The position numbers and the translations under genes are program-made. 64,000 nucleotides of DNA from Novosphingobium sp. Chol11 (GTDB lineage: Bacteria; Pseudomonadota; Alphaproteobacteria; Sphingomonadales; Sphingomonadaceae): NCBI RefSeq assembly GCF_900218065.1, contig NZ_OBMU01000001.1, positions 2,212,160-2,276,159 of the forward strand. Reading direction: 5' to 3'. Of this stretch, positions 35,692 to 43,618 are shown in pieces; the first letter of the stretch is position 1, and every line of letters starts with the position of its first letter. The notes beneath the pieces were generated by a model that saw only the letters and a program-made list of their open reading frames with translations, did not search any database and was not told where the DNA came from.

Positions 35692-35705
35692 TAGGAAACA
35701 TCCTA
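35692..35705. promoter_or_regulatory. Operator candidate O3
   Basis: TAGGA-AACA-TCCTA, the same half-sites in reversed order, on the side of the divergent small genes. Confidence 0.5.
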
Positions 35706-35751
35706 GAGATTCGCGGCGGGCGAATCCTGTTGCAGAGGGAGATTGAAACGC

Positions 35752-35937
35752 ATGTTGATTCGCGCCGTAGAGAAGTTCCTGCGGGACAACGGCATTCCAG
35801 CAACCCGCTTTGGCCGGGAGAGCGTCCGCGATCCGCGTTTGGTATTCGACCTGCGCCAAGGGCGGGAGCCGGGGGAACGGATCAAGAGACGTATAGAACA
35901 TTTCATGAACACATATCGCAGGAGCGCGGGCCAATGA
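35752..35937 (+). CDS. 61-aa Cro-like small DNA-binding protein (putative)
   Basis: 61 residues, basic and helical. The central A-T-R-F-G-R-E-S-V-R-D-P-R-L-V-F-D-L-R-Q-G-R-E-P looks like a compact XRE-type helix-turn-helix followed by a dimerising helix. ATG 35752 has AGAGGGAGA about 10 nt upstream; TTG 35743 is in frame. It is divergent from the S24 repressor across the operator region, and overlaps the next gene by ATGA. A Cro-like antagonist is the simplest reading (inference). Confidence 0.65.
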   Translation: MLIRAVEKFLRDNGIPATRFGRESVRDPRLVFDLRQGREPGERIKRRIEHFMNTYRRSAGQ

Positions 35938-36299
35938 CAAGTATGGATCATCTCCGCCAGAGCCGAGGTCCGGTCGCAAACGAAGGAATGCGCCGCACTG
36001 ACCCGCTGCCACGGCTGCTCGCGCAACTCATCGAACGCGCAGGCGAGCCCGCCAGCATTGAGCGGGCGACCAGCCGCCCATGGGCCAGCGCCTTGTTTCA
36101 GGGACGTCGGCACGTCATCGCCCTGCGGATGACTGGGCCGGACGCGAAGGAAAGGCGGGCACGCTTCGCCTTGGGGCTGGAGGATGCCGAGTGGTCCCTG
36201 ACCCGGCATTTCGTTGCCGACATCAAGATTGACGGCGGCCGCTCGGCTGCCGATCAGGAACGGATCGAGCTTTCCGCGCTCACCATCGAAGACTGGTGA
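35934..36299 (+). CDS. Conserved-looking hypothetical protein partnered with the Cro-like gene
   Basis: 121 aa, start ATG 35934 inside the previous stop, AGGAG 9 nt upstream. No signal peptide or membrane segment. A helical N-terminus (L-P-R-L-L-A-Q-L-I-E-R-A-G-E-P) leads to a mixed region with R-P-W-A-S-A-L-F-Q-G-R-R-H and an acidic end E-L-S-A-L-T-I-E-D-W. No family recognised with confidence. Tight coupling to the small HTH gene suggests a shared role. Confidence 0.7.
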   Translation: MTSMDHLRQSRGPVANEGMRRTDPLPRLLAQLIERAGEPASIERATSRPWASALFQGRRHVIALRMTGPDAKERRARFALGLEDAEWSLTRHFVADIKIDGGRSAADQERIELSALTIEDW

Positions 36300-36309
36300 G
36301 CGGCGGGGA

Positions 36310-37164
36310 TCAGCGCGTGCGGTCTGCCATGGCCCTTAATGTGCCGAGCGCGGCCCGCAGCGCCTGATCGACGTCATCCTCGACATGATCCCGCACCGGG
36401 ACGCGCTGTTCGACGGGCATGTCCGCAATGACGTCGGCCTCGAGAGCCGTCCTGCTTCCCCGCACGCGTTCGGCTAGCCCCCTTTCGAACCGGGCCGTCA
36501 ACTCGGCAAGGGACGGCATCGCCGATACGGGAGCCTCCGTCCGAGTCGCTTCTACGGGAGCAGGAGGAGCAATATCCTCGAACTCGGCATAGGTGGGCTC
36601 ATCGTGGCCAGCTTCTTCAAAAGAGGATAGGCCCGGCTGGATGATCGCCTGCTCTTCGACCTCAGGCACTTCCGGTTGCTCCCCGCGCGCGGGCGCGATC
36701 CGGGGGAAGATCTCCAGCCCGCCAAAGTCCCGGCTGGCGAAGATCGGCGTACGTGCAGGCGCATCGGGATGCGCGTCAGCACGGCGCGCCAGCGGGCGCG
36801 ATATTCTGGACGCTCCGGTCGCCCGGCCGCGAGACAGCCAGTTCAGCTTCGGCAATGCAAAACCCATATCACTCACTCCCGTGACGCTGTGACGGCGTCG
36901 ATCCTTTTTCATCGGCACTGGCGCAGCGCCCAAACATGCAACGCCTGTCGCCATCAGCGCGCCGAACCCGGCGAGCAGCAAGCGTGCCTTCAACCCCAAT
37001 GGCGGCGCGGCAGCGGGCATGGCCTCGCTCAGGCCGCTGGACGCCACGATCGTCTCGACCAGCCCGGCGGGCATTGTCAGCAGGATCATGCCCACCGCGA
37101 TCCCCGCCAATATGGCCGGGGTCATCGCTTGATGAGATCGTCCTACGATTAAGCTCCCACTCAT
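36310..37164 (-). CDS. Two-TM hypothetical protein coupled to a glycosyltransferase
   Basis: 284 aa with N-terminal helices at about 15-40 and 58-82, then a long Pro/Glu/Ala-rich region (about 110-230) and a C-terminal helix with acidic D-H-V-E-D-D-V-D-Q-A-L. Its start overlaps the upstream glycosyltransferase stop by 4 bp, so it belongs to that operon. No family recognised. The shape suggests an anchored cytosolic scaffold. Confidence 0.7.
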   Translation of the reverse strand: MSGSLIVGRSHQAMTPAILAGIAVGMILLTMPAGLVETIVASSGLSEAMPAAAPPLGLKARLLLAGFGALMATGVACLGAAPVPMKKDRRRHSVTGVSDMGFALPKLNWLSRGRATGASRISRPLARRADAHPDAPARTPIFASRDFGGLEIFPRIAPARGEQPEVPEVEEQAIIQPGLSSFEEAGHDEPTYAEFEDIAPPAPVEATRTEAPVSAMPSLAELTARFERGLAERVRGSRTALEADVIADMPVEQRVPVRDHVEDDVDQALRAALGTLRAMADRTR

Positions 37165-38390
37165 GCGGCGGCACGGACATGCGCGGGCCGCTGCGCCAGC
37201 AACCGCTCATAAACCGGCTGATAGCGCAGAATATTTGACGACCAGTTACGTTCCCGCTCGACAAAGGCGCGCGCCGTTGCACGGCGATCATCCCAGAAGC
37301 CCCGATCGGCGAACATCTCCGCCAGTGCAGACGCGATCGCGGCCGGATCACCAGGCGTGAACAGCGTGCCGGTCACCCCATGCTCGATCAATTCGCGATG
37401 GCCGCCCACATTGGAAGCCGCCACCAGGCGCCCCTGCGCCATCGCCTCCAGCGGCTTGAGGGGAGTCACAAGATCGGTGAGCCGCATCGCCTTGCGCGGA
37501 TAAGCGAGCACATCGACCTGCGCATAATAATCCTCGACCTCGTCATGCGGCACGCGTCCGACGAAGACGATATGGTCGGCAAAGGGCGAAGCTGTCGCCT
37601 GATCCCTCAGCGCCTGTTCACAGGGTCCGCCACCGACGAGCAGCAGCTTCACCCTGGGGCGGGCGCGGACAAGGCGGGGCATGGCGGCGATCAGGTCGTC
37701 CAGCCCTTCATAATCATAGAAGCTGCCGATGAAGCCGACGACGTCCGCGCCATCCAGCCCCAGCCGGGTCGTCAGCGCCGGGTCCCGAGGCACGGGCGTC
37801 CCGAATTGCTCCATGTCCACGCCATTGGGCGAGACGATGATCTTGGCGGGATCGATTCCCCTTGCCACCAGATCGCCGCGCAGCCCCTCGCAAATGACGG
37901 CTACGGCATCGGCTGCGCGCACCGCGTGGGTTTCGAGTTGCCGAGTCAGCCAATAGCGCGGGCTTCCCTCGGTGCCGGTGCCGTTGCCGACCGCTGCATC
38001 CTCCCAGAAGGCCCGAATCTCGTAGATCATCGGAATGTCGTGCCGCTTGGCCGCGCGCTGGGCAGCCATGGCGTTCAGGACCGGGGAATGGGCGTGGATG
38101 ACGTCCGGCCGCCACTGGCCGATCAGCGAATCGATCGCGTCCGCATGCGCGGCGATGTCTCGCCATTCGCGCAGCAGGGGGTTGCCCGTTGCCGGATGGC
38201 CCGGCGTGCGATGGAAATGGAGGCCATCGACGACCTCCTCCACTGGTCCCTTGGCGCCGTGGCGCAATCCGGTGATGCCCCGCACGTCCCAGCCCTGCGC
38301 CATTTGCGCCCGCAGGATCGCACGCGTCCGGAAGGTGTAGCCGCTATGCATCGGCAGGCTGTGATCGAGCACATGGAGTATCCGACTCAT
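37161..38390 (-). CDS. GT4 glycosyltransferase, exosortase-A-associated type
   Basis: 409 aa GT-B enzyme. The start R-I-L-H-V-L-D-H-S-L-P-M-H-S-G-Y-T-F-R-T and I-H-A-H-S-P-V-L-N fit the exosortase A system-associated GT4 family (TIGR04063-like). The donor-site motif is P-L-K-P-L-E-A-M-A-Q-G-R. Transfers a nucleotide-activated sugar in exopolysaccharide assembly. Divergent from the O-ligase-like operon. Confidence 0.85.
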   Translation of the reverse strand: MSRILHVLDHSLPMHSGYTFRTRAILRAQMAQGWDVRGITGLRHGAKGPVEEVVDGLHFHRTPGHPATGNPLLREWRDIAAHADAIDSLIGQWRPDVIHAHSPVLNAMAAQRAAKRHDIPMIYEIRAFWEDAAVGNGTGTEGSPRYWLTRQLETHAVRAADAVAVICEGLRGDLVARGIDPAKIIVSPNGVDMEQFGTPVPRDPALTTRLGLDGADVVGFIGSFYDYEGLDDLIAAMPRLVRARPRVKLLLVGGGPCEQALRDQATASPFADHIVFVGRVPHDEVEDYYAQVDVLAYPRKAMRLTDLVTPLKPLEAMAQGRLVAASNVGGHRELIEHGVTGTLFTPGDPAAIASALAEMFADRGFWDDRRATARAFVERERNWSSNILRYQPVYERLLAQRPAHVRAAA

Positions 38391-38478
38391 GACGCTTCTT
38401 GTGCCGGAAAAGGTTTAACGGCCCGTCAACTCTGCCGCGCTAGGAAAAGGCCGTGGCCATGGAAGAACCCTTAGCGCG

Positions 38479-38598
38479 ATGATTGACGCCCTTTCCCTGC
38501 TGGTCAGCCATGGCGTGATCATGCTGGCGGCCTGGCGGCTGCTTTCGCGCCCGGACCTGGATGACGAATCGCAGGCGGAGCAATCGCCCGATGCGTGA
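38479..38598 (+). CDS. 39-aa membrane microprotein
   Basis: A short frame: one hydrophobic helix (about residues 3-22, L-S-L-L-V-S-H-G-V-I-M-L-A-A-W) and an acidic tail D-D-E-S-Q-A-E-Q. It ends 8 bp inside the start of the O-ligase-like gene, which favours coupling. No family assigned. Confidence 0.5.
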   Translation: MIDALSLLVSHGVIMLAAWRLLSRPDLDDESQAEQSPDA

Positions 38599-39958
38599 CC
38601 TGTTCTTCCTCGCTTTTCTTGGCGCCTTCTTCCTGCTGGGGTTGCGGCGTCCATTCCTGCTGGTCGCCGTCTATGCCTATATCGACATCGTCTCGCCGCA
38701 GCGGCTGTCCTATTTCCTGCTTAACCGAATCCCGATTTCCGCCATCGCCTTTGCGCTGGCGGTCGGTGCCTGGCTGCTGGTGGACAAGAAAACGGACTGC
38801 CGCTTCTCCATGCGCCAGCTCCTGTTGCTGATCTTGCTGGCCTGGTGCGGCTATACGACTGCGACGGCCGACTTCCCGCTCAACGCTCACACGAAATGGG
38901 AATGGGTGTGGAAGGCGATGATCTTCGCCATCTTCCTGCCGCTCACCTTGCGCACCCGGCTGCGGCTTGAGGCACTGGCGCTCTTCATGGTGCTGTGCGC
39001 AAGCACGATCATCATCAATGGCGGCATGAAGACGGCGCTGTCGGGCGGCGGCTATGGCGTGCTCAACCTGATGGTCGACAATAATAGCGGCCTTTATGAA
39101 GGCAGCATCATCAGCTGCGTTGCCATCTCGCTCATTCCGCTCATCCTGTGGCTGGCGAAGCATGGCACCATCTTTCCCCCCGACTGGCGGGTCCGCGGCT
39201 TTGCCTATGCGCTATGCTTTGCCTGTCTGCTGATGCCGATCGGGACGGAAGCCCGCACGGGCCTCGTCTGCATCGTGATCCTCGCCGGCATGATGCTGAT
39301 GCGGTCGAAGCGGCGGTTTATCTACGGCCCGCTCATGGCCGTGGCAGCGCTGGCCGCCATCCCCTTCCTGCCTGCCAGCTTCACCCAACGCATGTCCACC
39401 ATCGAAAATCATCAGGGCGATGAGAGCGCCTCTACGCGCCTGGCCGTGTGGAAGTGGACGCTGGACTATGTGAAGGAGCATCCCGGCGGAGGCGGCTTCG
39501 ACAATTACCTGCAGAACAGCTTCACCTATTTCACGCAGGAACGGGTGATCGACAGTGGGGGATCGCGAGTCGAGCGGCGGCTCGTCACCGACAAGGGCCG
39601 CGCCTATCACAGCGCTTATTTCGAAATGCTCGGCGAGCAAGGCTATTTCGGCTTCGCGCTCTGGCTACTCATACATCTGATCTGCTTCATCCGGACCGAA
39701 GCGATCCGGCGGCGCTATCGCGGCCGCGACGGCCCCAGCGAGGCGTGGGTCGCGCCTTTCGCGCTGGCGCTTCAGCAGGGGCATGTCATCTACATGATCG
39801 GATCGCTGTTCGTCGGCATCGCTTACCAACCCTTCATCTTCATGATGCTATCGCTGCAAATCGGCCTCGACACCTATCTCGCGCGCAAGCAGCGGGAGAC
39901 GGTGCGGAGCCCGGCCATGGCGTTGCGGCCGCTGAAGCCGGTCACAGGGGGAGTATGA
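38591..39958 (+). CDS. Putative O-glycosylation ligase / Wzy-like polymerase, exosortase-A-associated
   Basis: 455 aa polytopic protein with about 10-12 transmembrane helices and a large periplasmic loop near residues 280-350. The opening R-D-L-F-F-L-A-F-L-G ... A-Y-I-D-I-V-S-P-Q-R-L and E-A-R-T-G-L-V fit the exosortase-A-associated O-ligase (TIGR03097-like). ATG 38591 is preferred over an upstream in-frame ATG. The stop overlaps the next start. Confidence 0.8.
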   Translation: MRDLFFLAFLGAFFLLGLRRPFLLVAVYAYIDIVSPQRLSYFLLNRIPISAIAFALAVGAWLLVDKKTDCRFSMRQLLLLILLAWCGYTTATADFPLNAHTKWEWVWKAMIFAIFLPLTLRTRLRLEALALFMVLCASTIIINGGMKTALSGGGYGVLNLMVDNNSGLYEGSIISCVAISLIPLILWLAKHGTIFPPDWRVRGFAYALCFACLLMPIGTEARTGLVCIVILAGMMLMRSKRRFIYGPLMAVAALAAIPFLPASFTQRMSTIENHQGDESASTRLAVWKWTLDYVKEHPGGGGFDNYLQNSFTYFTQERVIDSGGSRVERRLVTDKGRAYHSAYFEMLGEQGYFGFALWLLIHLICFIRTEAIRRRYRGRDGPSEAWVAPFALALQQGHVIYMIGSLFVGIAYQPFIFMMLSLQIGLDTYLARKQRETVRSPAMALRPLKPVTGGV

Positions 39959-40668
39959 TGAGCGGAGAACTCCGCATTCTGGGCATGGCGCACGGCTTGC
40001 TGCTGGGCCTTGTCTTAGCGTCGCCCATGATAGGCGAGGCATTCCTGCCCTGGGGCGTTGAGGCATTGTTCATCATCGCGGCGTTCCAGCTGCGCCTGGC
40101 GGACCGGCGATGGGATACGCGCGCTGGACTGCGGGGCTGGGTCAGCCACATACGCATGGCGCCCGGGCGCCTCGTCCCATGGGCGGCGACGGCGGTCGTG
40201 GCGGTTATCGCGGGTCCCGAGCAGGCGACCCTGGCCGGATCGATCCTGGCGGCGGTGCTGATGGCAGAGCTGCTGCTCTATCCTGCCGGTGCCTATCTGC
40301 TTGGCCGACTGCCGCGCGCGGGAATCGCGCTGCTCATAATTCTGCTGATCATCGGCTGCGGACTTGCCGGACAGGGCCAGCCCGCCCGGCTCGCCATGGC
40401 GTTCGCGCTAGGCGTGAGCGGCTGCGTATTCTGGATGCGCGGCCCGGATGGCGAAGCGCAGGCTACCCTGCTCACGGCAGCGGCAGCTGTCGGATGCTTC
40501 GGCGCCGCCCTCCTTATTCCCGGCGCCACGATGATCGCCATGCCCGCCGCCCTGTTGGCGACGACCCTGACGCTCGCCCATCTGTCCGTCATTCGCCGTC
40601 ATCCGGACCATTGGCGGCTGCGCAGCAGCGGCACGTTTCGCTGGCCGTTCCTGACCCACATGGGTTAG
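39955..40668 (+). CDS. Polytopic membrane protein of unknown family
   Basis: 237 aa, about seven hydrophobic segments (for example about 8-26, 30-45, 70-84, 90-112, 120-136, 175-195). ATG 39955/39958 are adjacent; GGGGGAG lies just upstream. Overlaps the O-ligase stop, so it is in the same operon. No catalytic motif recognised. Probably part of polysaccharide export or modification by context. Confidence 0.7.
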   Translation: MMSGELRILGMAHGLLLGLVLASPMIGEAFLPWGVEALFIIAAFQLRLADRRWDTRAGLRGWVSHIRMAPGRLVPWAATAVVAVIAGPEQATLAGSILAAVLMAELLLYPAGAYLLGRLPRAGIALLIILLIIGCGLAGQGQPARLAMAFALGVSGCVFWMRGPDGEAQATLLTAAAAVGCFGAALLIPGATMIAMPAALLATTLTLAHLSVIRRHPDHWRLRSSGTFRWPFLTHMG

Positions 40669-40729
40669 GGCCGGGAACGTAAAAGCGGCAAGGCGGGTTA
40701 GAGGCTCTTGAGAAGGAGCCCATGCTGCA

Positions 40730-40753
40730 AAGCCTCGCCCACGGGCGGGGCTT
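40730..40753 (+). promoter_or_regulatory. Hairpin in the mscS upstream region
   Basis: Eleven-base arms AAGCCTCGCCC / GGGCGGGGCTT (one G-T wobble) around AC. A second dyad AAGAGCG (40815-40821) / CGCTCTT (40858-40864) lies nearer the gene. No long T-run follows the first, so it may be leader structure or the end of the upstream operon. Confidence 0.4.
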
Positions 40754-40882
40754 CGCTTGCCGCGCAGTACGCGCTATCTGACCCGTTACGAACGTGGTTT
40801 GATCGCCTTTCTGGAAGAGCGCGGGGGCCAGCCCCTCTCTTCCCTTGGCGGCCTGACCGCTCTTCAATTTTCAGGGATCCCC

Positions 40883-42055
40883 ATGGCCGCGAAGAAAGAG
40901 CCTGCATTCACCGAAATCACCGTTCGCCCTCCCAACCTTTCGGAAATGTGGCATGCCACGGCGAACTGGTTCGCGGTTCACTCGTTGCAGATAGTGATTG
41001 CCTTCGGGATCGGCATAGCCATCTATCTCGGCCTCGCCGCATTGCGCGAATTCGGAAAGCGCTTCCGTGGCAAGCCGGGCAGCACCCTGGCCGTCTCCAA
41101 CGTCGTTGGCCGCGCGATCGCCCGGACCACCCATTTCTTCATGGCCCTCGTCGCTGCCCGCTTGGTGGTGAGCTATGCCAATCCTCCGCTGATGGTGATG
41201 AAGACGGTAGGTTTCCTCTTCACCATCGCTGCGGTTTTCCAGGCGGCGATCTGGGCGCGCGAGATCATCCTGGGCCTTGTCGAACGCAAGACGGTCGGTG
41301 AAGACGCCCATGGCGAAACCCTTGCCAACGCGATGGGGCTCATCCGCGTCCTGGTAACTTTTGGCCTGTTCGCCATCGCCGCAGTGGTCGTGCTCGACAA
41401 TCTAGGGGTCAACGTCACCGGGCTGGTGGCTGGCCTCGGCATCGGCGGCATCGCGATCGGCCTTGCGGCGCAGGGCATATTTTCCGACCTCTTCGCCGCG
41501 CTGTCGATCATCTTCGACAAGCCCTTCCGTCGGGGCGAGGTGATTACCTATGACCAGACGACCGCGCGCGTCGAACGCATCGGCCTTAAAAGCACGCGCC
41601 TGCGCGCGATGACGGGCGAGAAGAAGGTCATTTCCAACGCCAACCTCCTCCAGAAGGAGATCACCAGCCTTCAAACGCTGGAGCAGCGCCGGGTGACCTT
41701 TTCCCTCGGCATCATCTACCAGACGCCCGATGAAAAGGCCGATGCCATCCCGGCCCTGCTTGAAGAGATCGTGACTGCCGAAGGGATGAACTTCGTCAAC
41801 GCGGGCCTGGTGCGTTTCGGCGCGAGTTCGCTCGATTATGAGCTGAATTTCGACGTGCCCTACCCTGACCAGCATGATTATTTCCAGTCGCGCCATCGCA
41901 TCGGCCTGGCGATCTGGAAGCGGTTCAAGGCGGAAGGCATCGAATTTGCCTATCCCACCCAGACGAGCTTCACCGCCGCGCCGGACGGACGCACGATCAT
42001 GCCCTATCCCGATCCTCTGCATATCGACCATGAAGGGACCGCGCGGCTCACCTGA
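40883..42055 (+). CDS. MscS-family mechanosensitive channel
   Basis: 390 aa with N-terminal transmembrane helices and the pore-lining TM3 region rich in Gly/Ala (L-V-A-G-L-G-I-G-G-I-A-I-G-L-A-A-Q). F-D-K-P-F-R-R-G-E-V-I and the cytosolic alpha/beta vestibule follow. ATG 40883 begins the conserved part; an open frame upstream with a TTG is not supported. Acts as an osmotic safety valve. Confidence 0.92.
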   Translation: MAAKKEPAFTEITVRPPNLSEMWHATANWFAVHSLQIVIAFGIGIAIYLGLAALREFGKRFRGKPGSTLAVSNVVGRAIARTTHFFMALVAARLVVSYANPPLMVMKTVGFLFTIAAVFQAAIWAREIILGLVERKTVGEDAHGETLANAMGLIRVLVTFGLFAIAAVVVLDNLGVNVTGLVAGLGIGGIAIGLAAQGIFSDLFAALSIIFDKPFRRGEVITYDQTTARVERIGLKSTRLRAMTGEKKVISNANLLQKEITSLQTLEQRRVTFSLGIIYQTPDEKADAIPALLEEIVTAEGMNFVNAGLVRFGASSLDYELNFDVPYPDQHDYFQSRHRIGLAIWKRFKAEGIEFAYPTQTSFTAAPDGRTIMPYPDPLHIDHEGTARLT

Positions 42056-42144
42056 ACCGGTTTTCGATTCGCTTCATCTTCCCCTCGCTTGCCTCGTCCC
42101 TGCCAGCGGGTCAGGCAGCGGCAAATCCGATCGGGGACATAAAG

Positions 42145-42543
42145 ATGATTTCACGCGCTACACTCGCCGCCGCCGCTTTGGCGGCATCCCTCGCCACCGC
42201 TCCCGCCGTCCATGCCGAAGGGCTTGGAGCCGAAGCCAATTACGGCCGGGCAAACGGACATTGGGGCTCTGAAATCGGCGCAGGCTATGCACTGGACGTG
42301 GCCGGGTTCAGCCTGACACCCGGCGCGGGCGTCTATCTGCGCGACGGCGCGGCGAAGCTTTATGGCCGGGTCGAAGCGACATACGCCCTGCCCGCCTTTG
42401 CAACGGTGGGCGCTGGCGTCCGCTTCAGCAGCGACAAGGCCAGGCCCTATGCTACCATCGCAATGCCGATCCTTCCCAAGCTGCGCGTGAAAGGCAATGT
42501 CGGTCCCAAATATTATACCGCTGGCCTGACGCTCGGCTACTGA
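42145..42543 (+). CDS. Small secreted beta-barrel-like protein
   Basis: 132 aa with a clear signal peptide (cleavage at V-H-A-E, ~24). The mature part alternates Gly/aromatic strands (A-N-Y-G-R-A-N-G-H-W-G-S-E-I-G-A-G-Y) and ends in an aromatic residue (L-T-L-G-Y), the pattern of an outer-membrane barrel. At this length it would form about eight strands at most. No family named. Confidence 0.7.
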   Translation: MISRATLAAAALAASLATAPAVHAEGLGAEANYGRANGHWGSEIGAGYALDVAGFSLTPGAGVYLRDGAAKLYGRVEATYALPAFATVGAGVRFSSDKARPYATIAMPILPKLRVKGNVGPKYYTAGLTLGY

Positions 42544-43514
42544 CCCATGCCCCAAAGGCTTCCGGGTTGCAGCAGGCCGTTCTGCAAGGACAAGCCGCCC
42601 TCCCGGTCCTTGGCCAGCAGCAGCGCTCCGTCCAGGTCTATCCAGTCCGCGCCCTGCGCCACCAGCGCGGCGGGAGCGATGCCGAGCGACGTGCCAAGCA
42701 TGCAGCCCACCATGATGCGGAAACCCCGCTCCCTTGCGGCGCGGGCGAGGGCCAGCGCTTCCGTCAGGCCCCCCGCCTTGTCCAGCTTGATATTGACCGC
42801 ATCGAAGTCCCCCAGGCGATCCAGGTCGGCGCGCGTATGGCAGCTTTCATCGGCGCAAAGGGGCAATGGGGACTTGACGCCCGCCAGCCTGTCCTCACGC
42901 CCGTGAAAAACCGGCTGCTCCACCATTTCGACGCCAAGCGCCGCAAGCGCTTCCGCTTCAGCCGCGATATCGATGTCGTGCCAGCTTTCATTCGCATCGA
43001 CGATCAGGCGTGCGCCCGGTGCACCGGCACGAACCGCTGCGATCCGTTGCCGGTCGCCCTCTCCGGTCAGCTTGCACTTCAGCAGGGCAAAGCCTCTGCC
43101 CGCGGCAGCACGTGCATCCTGTTCCATTTGGACCGGGTCGTTCAGGCTGATGGTGAAGGCTGTCGGCAGCGGCGTCGGCGGCTGCACGCCCGCCAACTGC
43201 CACACCGGCATGCCTGCCTGCTTCGCTTCCAGATCCCAAAGAGCGCAATCCAGCGCGTTGCGGGCAGCACCTCGGGGCATCGCCCTCAGCAAGGCCTCCC
43301 GGTCGAGAGGCCCCTCATAGGCGTTGATGGCAGCGGCGCAGGCCTCGGCTGTCTCCCCTTCATAATAGATGGGCGTGCCCTCGCCCCTGCCCACATGCGC
43401 TCCATCGCCGACGGTACAGACGACGACATCGACCGACGTCTTCGCGCCCCGGCTGATGATGAAGGCGCCAGCGACTGGCCAGCGTTCGACGGTAGCGGAA
43501 ATTATGCGGTTCAT
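42537..43514 (-). CDS. Dipeptide (L-Ala-D/L-Glu) epimerase, enolase superfamily
   Basis: 325 aa. The muconate-lactonising subgroup lysines K146-C-K148, metal ligands D173 (D-A-N-E), E199 (V-E-Q-P) and D222 (A-D-E-S), and N-I-K-L-D-K at 241-246 are all present. Epimerises L-Ala-D-Glu from recycled murein peptides. The 3' end overlaps the convergent barrel gene by 7 bp. Confidence 0.92.
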   Translation of the reverse strand: MNRIISATVERWPVAGAFIISRGAKTSVDVVVCTVGDGAHVGRGEGTPIYYEGETAEACAAAINAYEGPLDREALLRAMPRGAARNALDCALWDLEAKQAGMPVWQLAGVQPPTPLPTAFTISLNDPVQMEQDARAAAGRGFALLKCKLTGEGDRQRIAAVRAGAPGARLIVDANESWHDIDIAAEAEALAALGVEMVEQPVFHGREDRLAGVKSPLPLCADESCHTRADLDRLGDFDAVNIKLDKAGGLTEALALARAARERGFRIMVGCMLGTSLGIAPAALVAQGADWIDLDGALLLAKDREGGLSLQNGLLQPGSLWGMGQ

Positions 43515-43618
43515 CGGCGTTTCCTGAGCGGCGGAACAAGGGCGGACACAAGGCTCTATGCGAAAATCGCGCAGCGCCGCATAGTCCCGCCGAATTCTAA
43601 TATGAGGATGGGTGCATC

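Noticed and set aside
40757..40882. N-terminal extension of mscS from TTG
   Set aside because: Composed of the hairpin region; not membrane-like and unlike MscS N-termini. ATG 40883 preferred.
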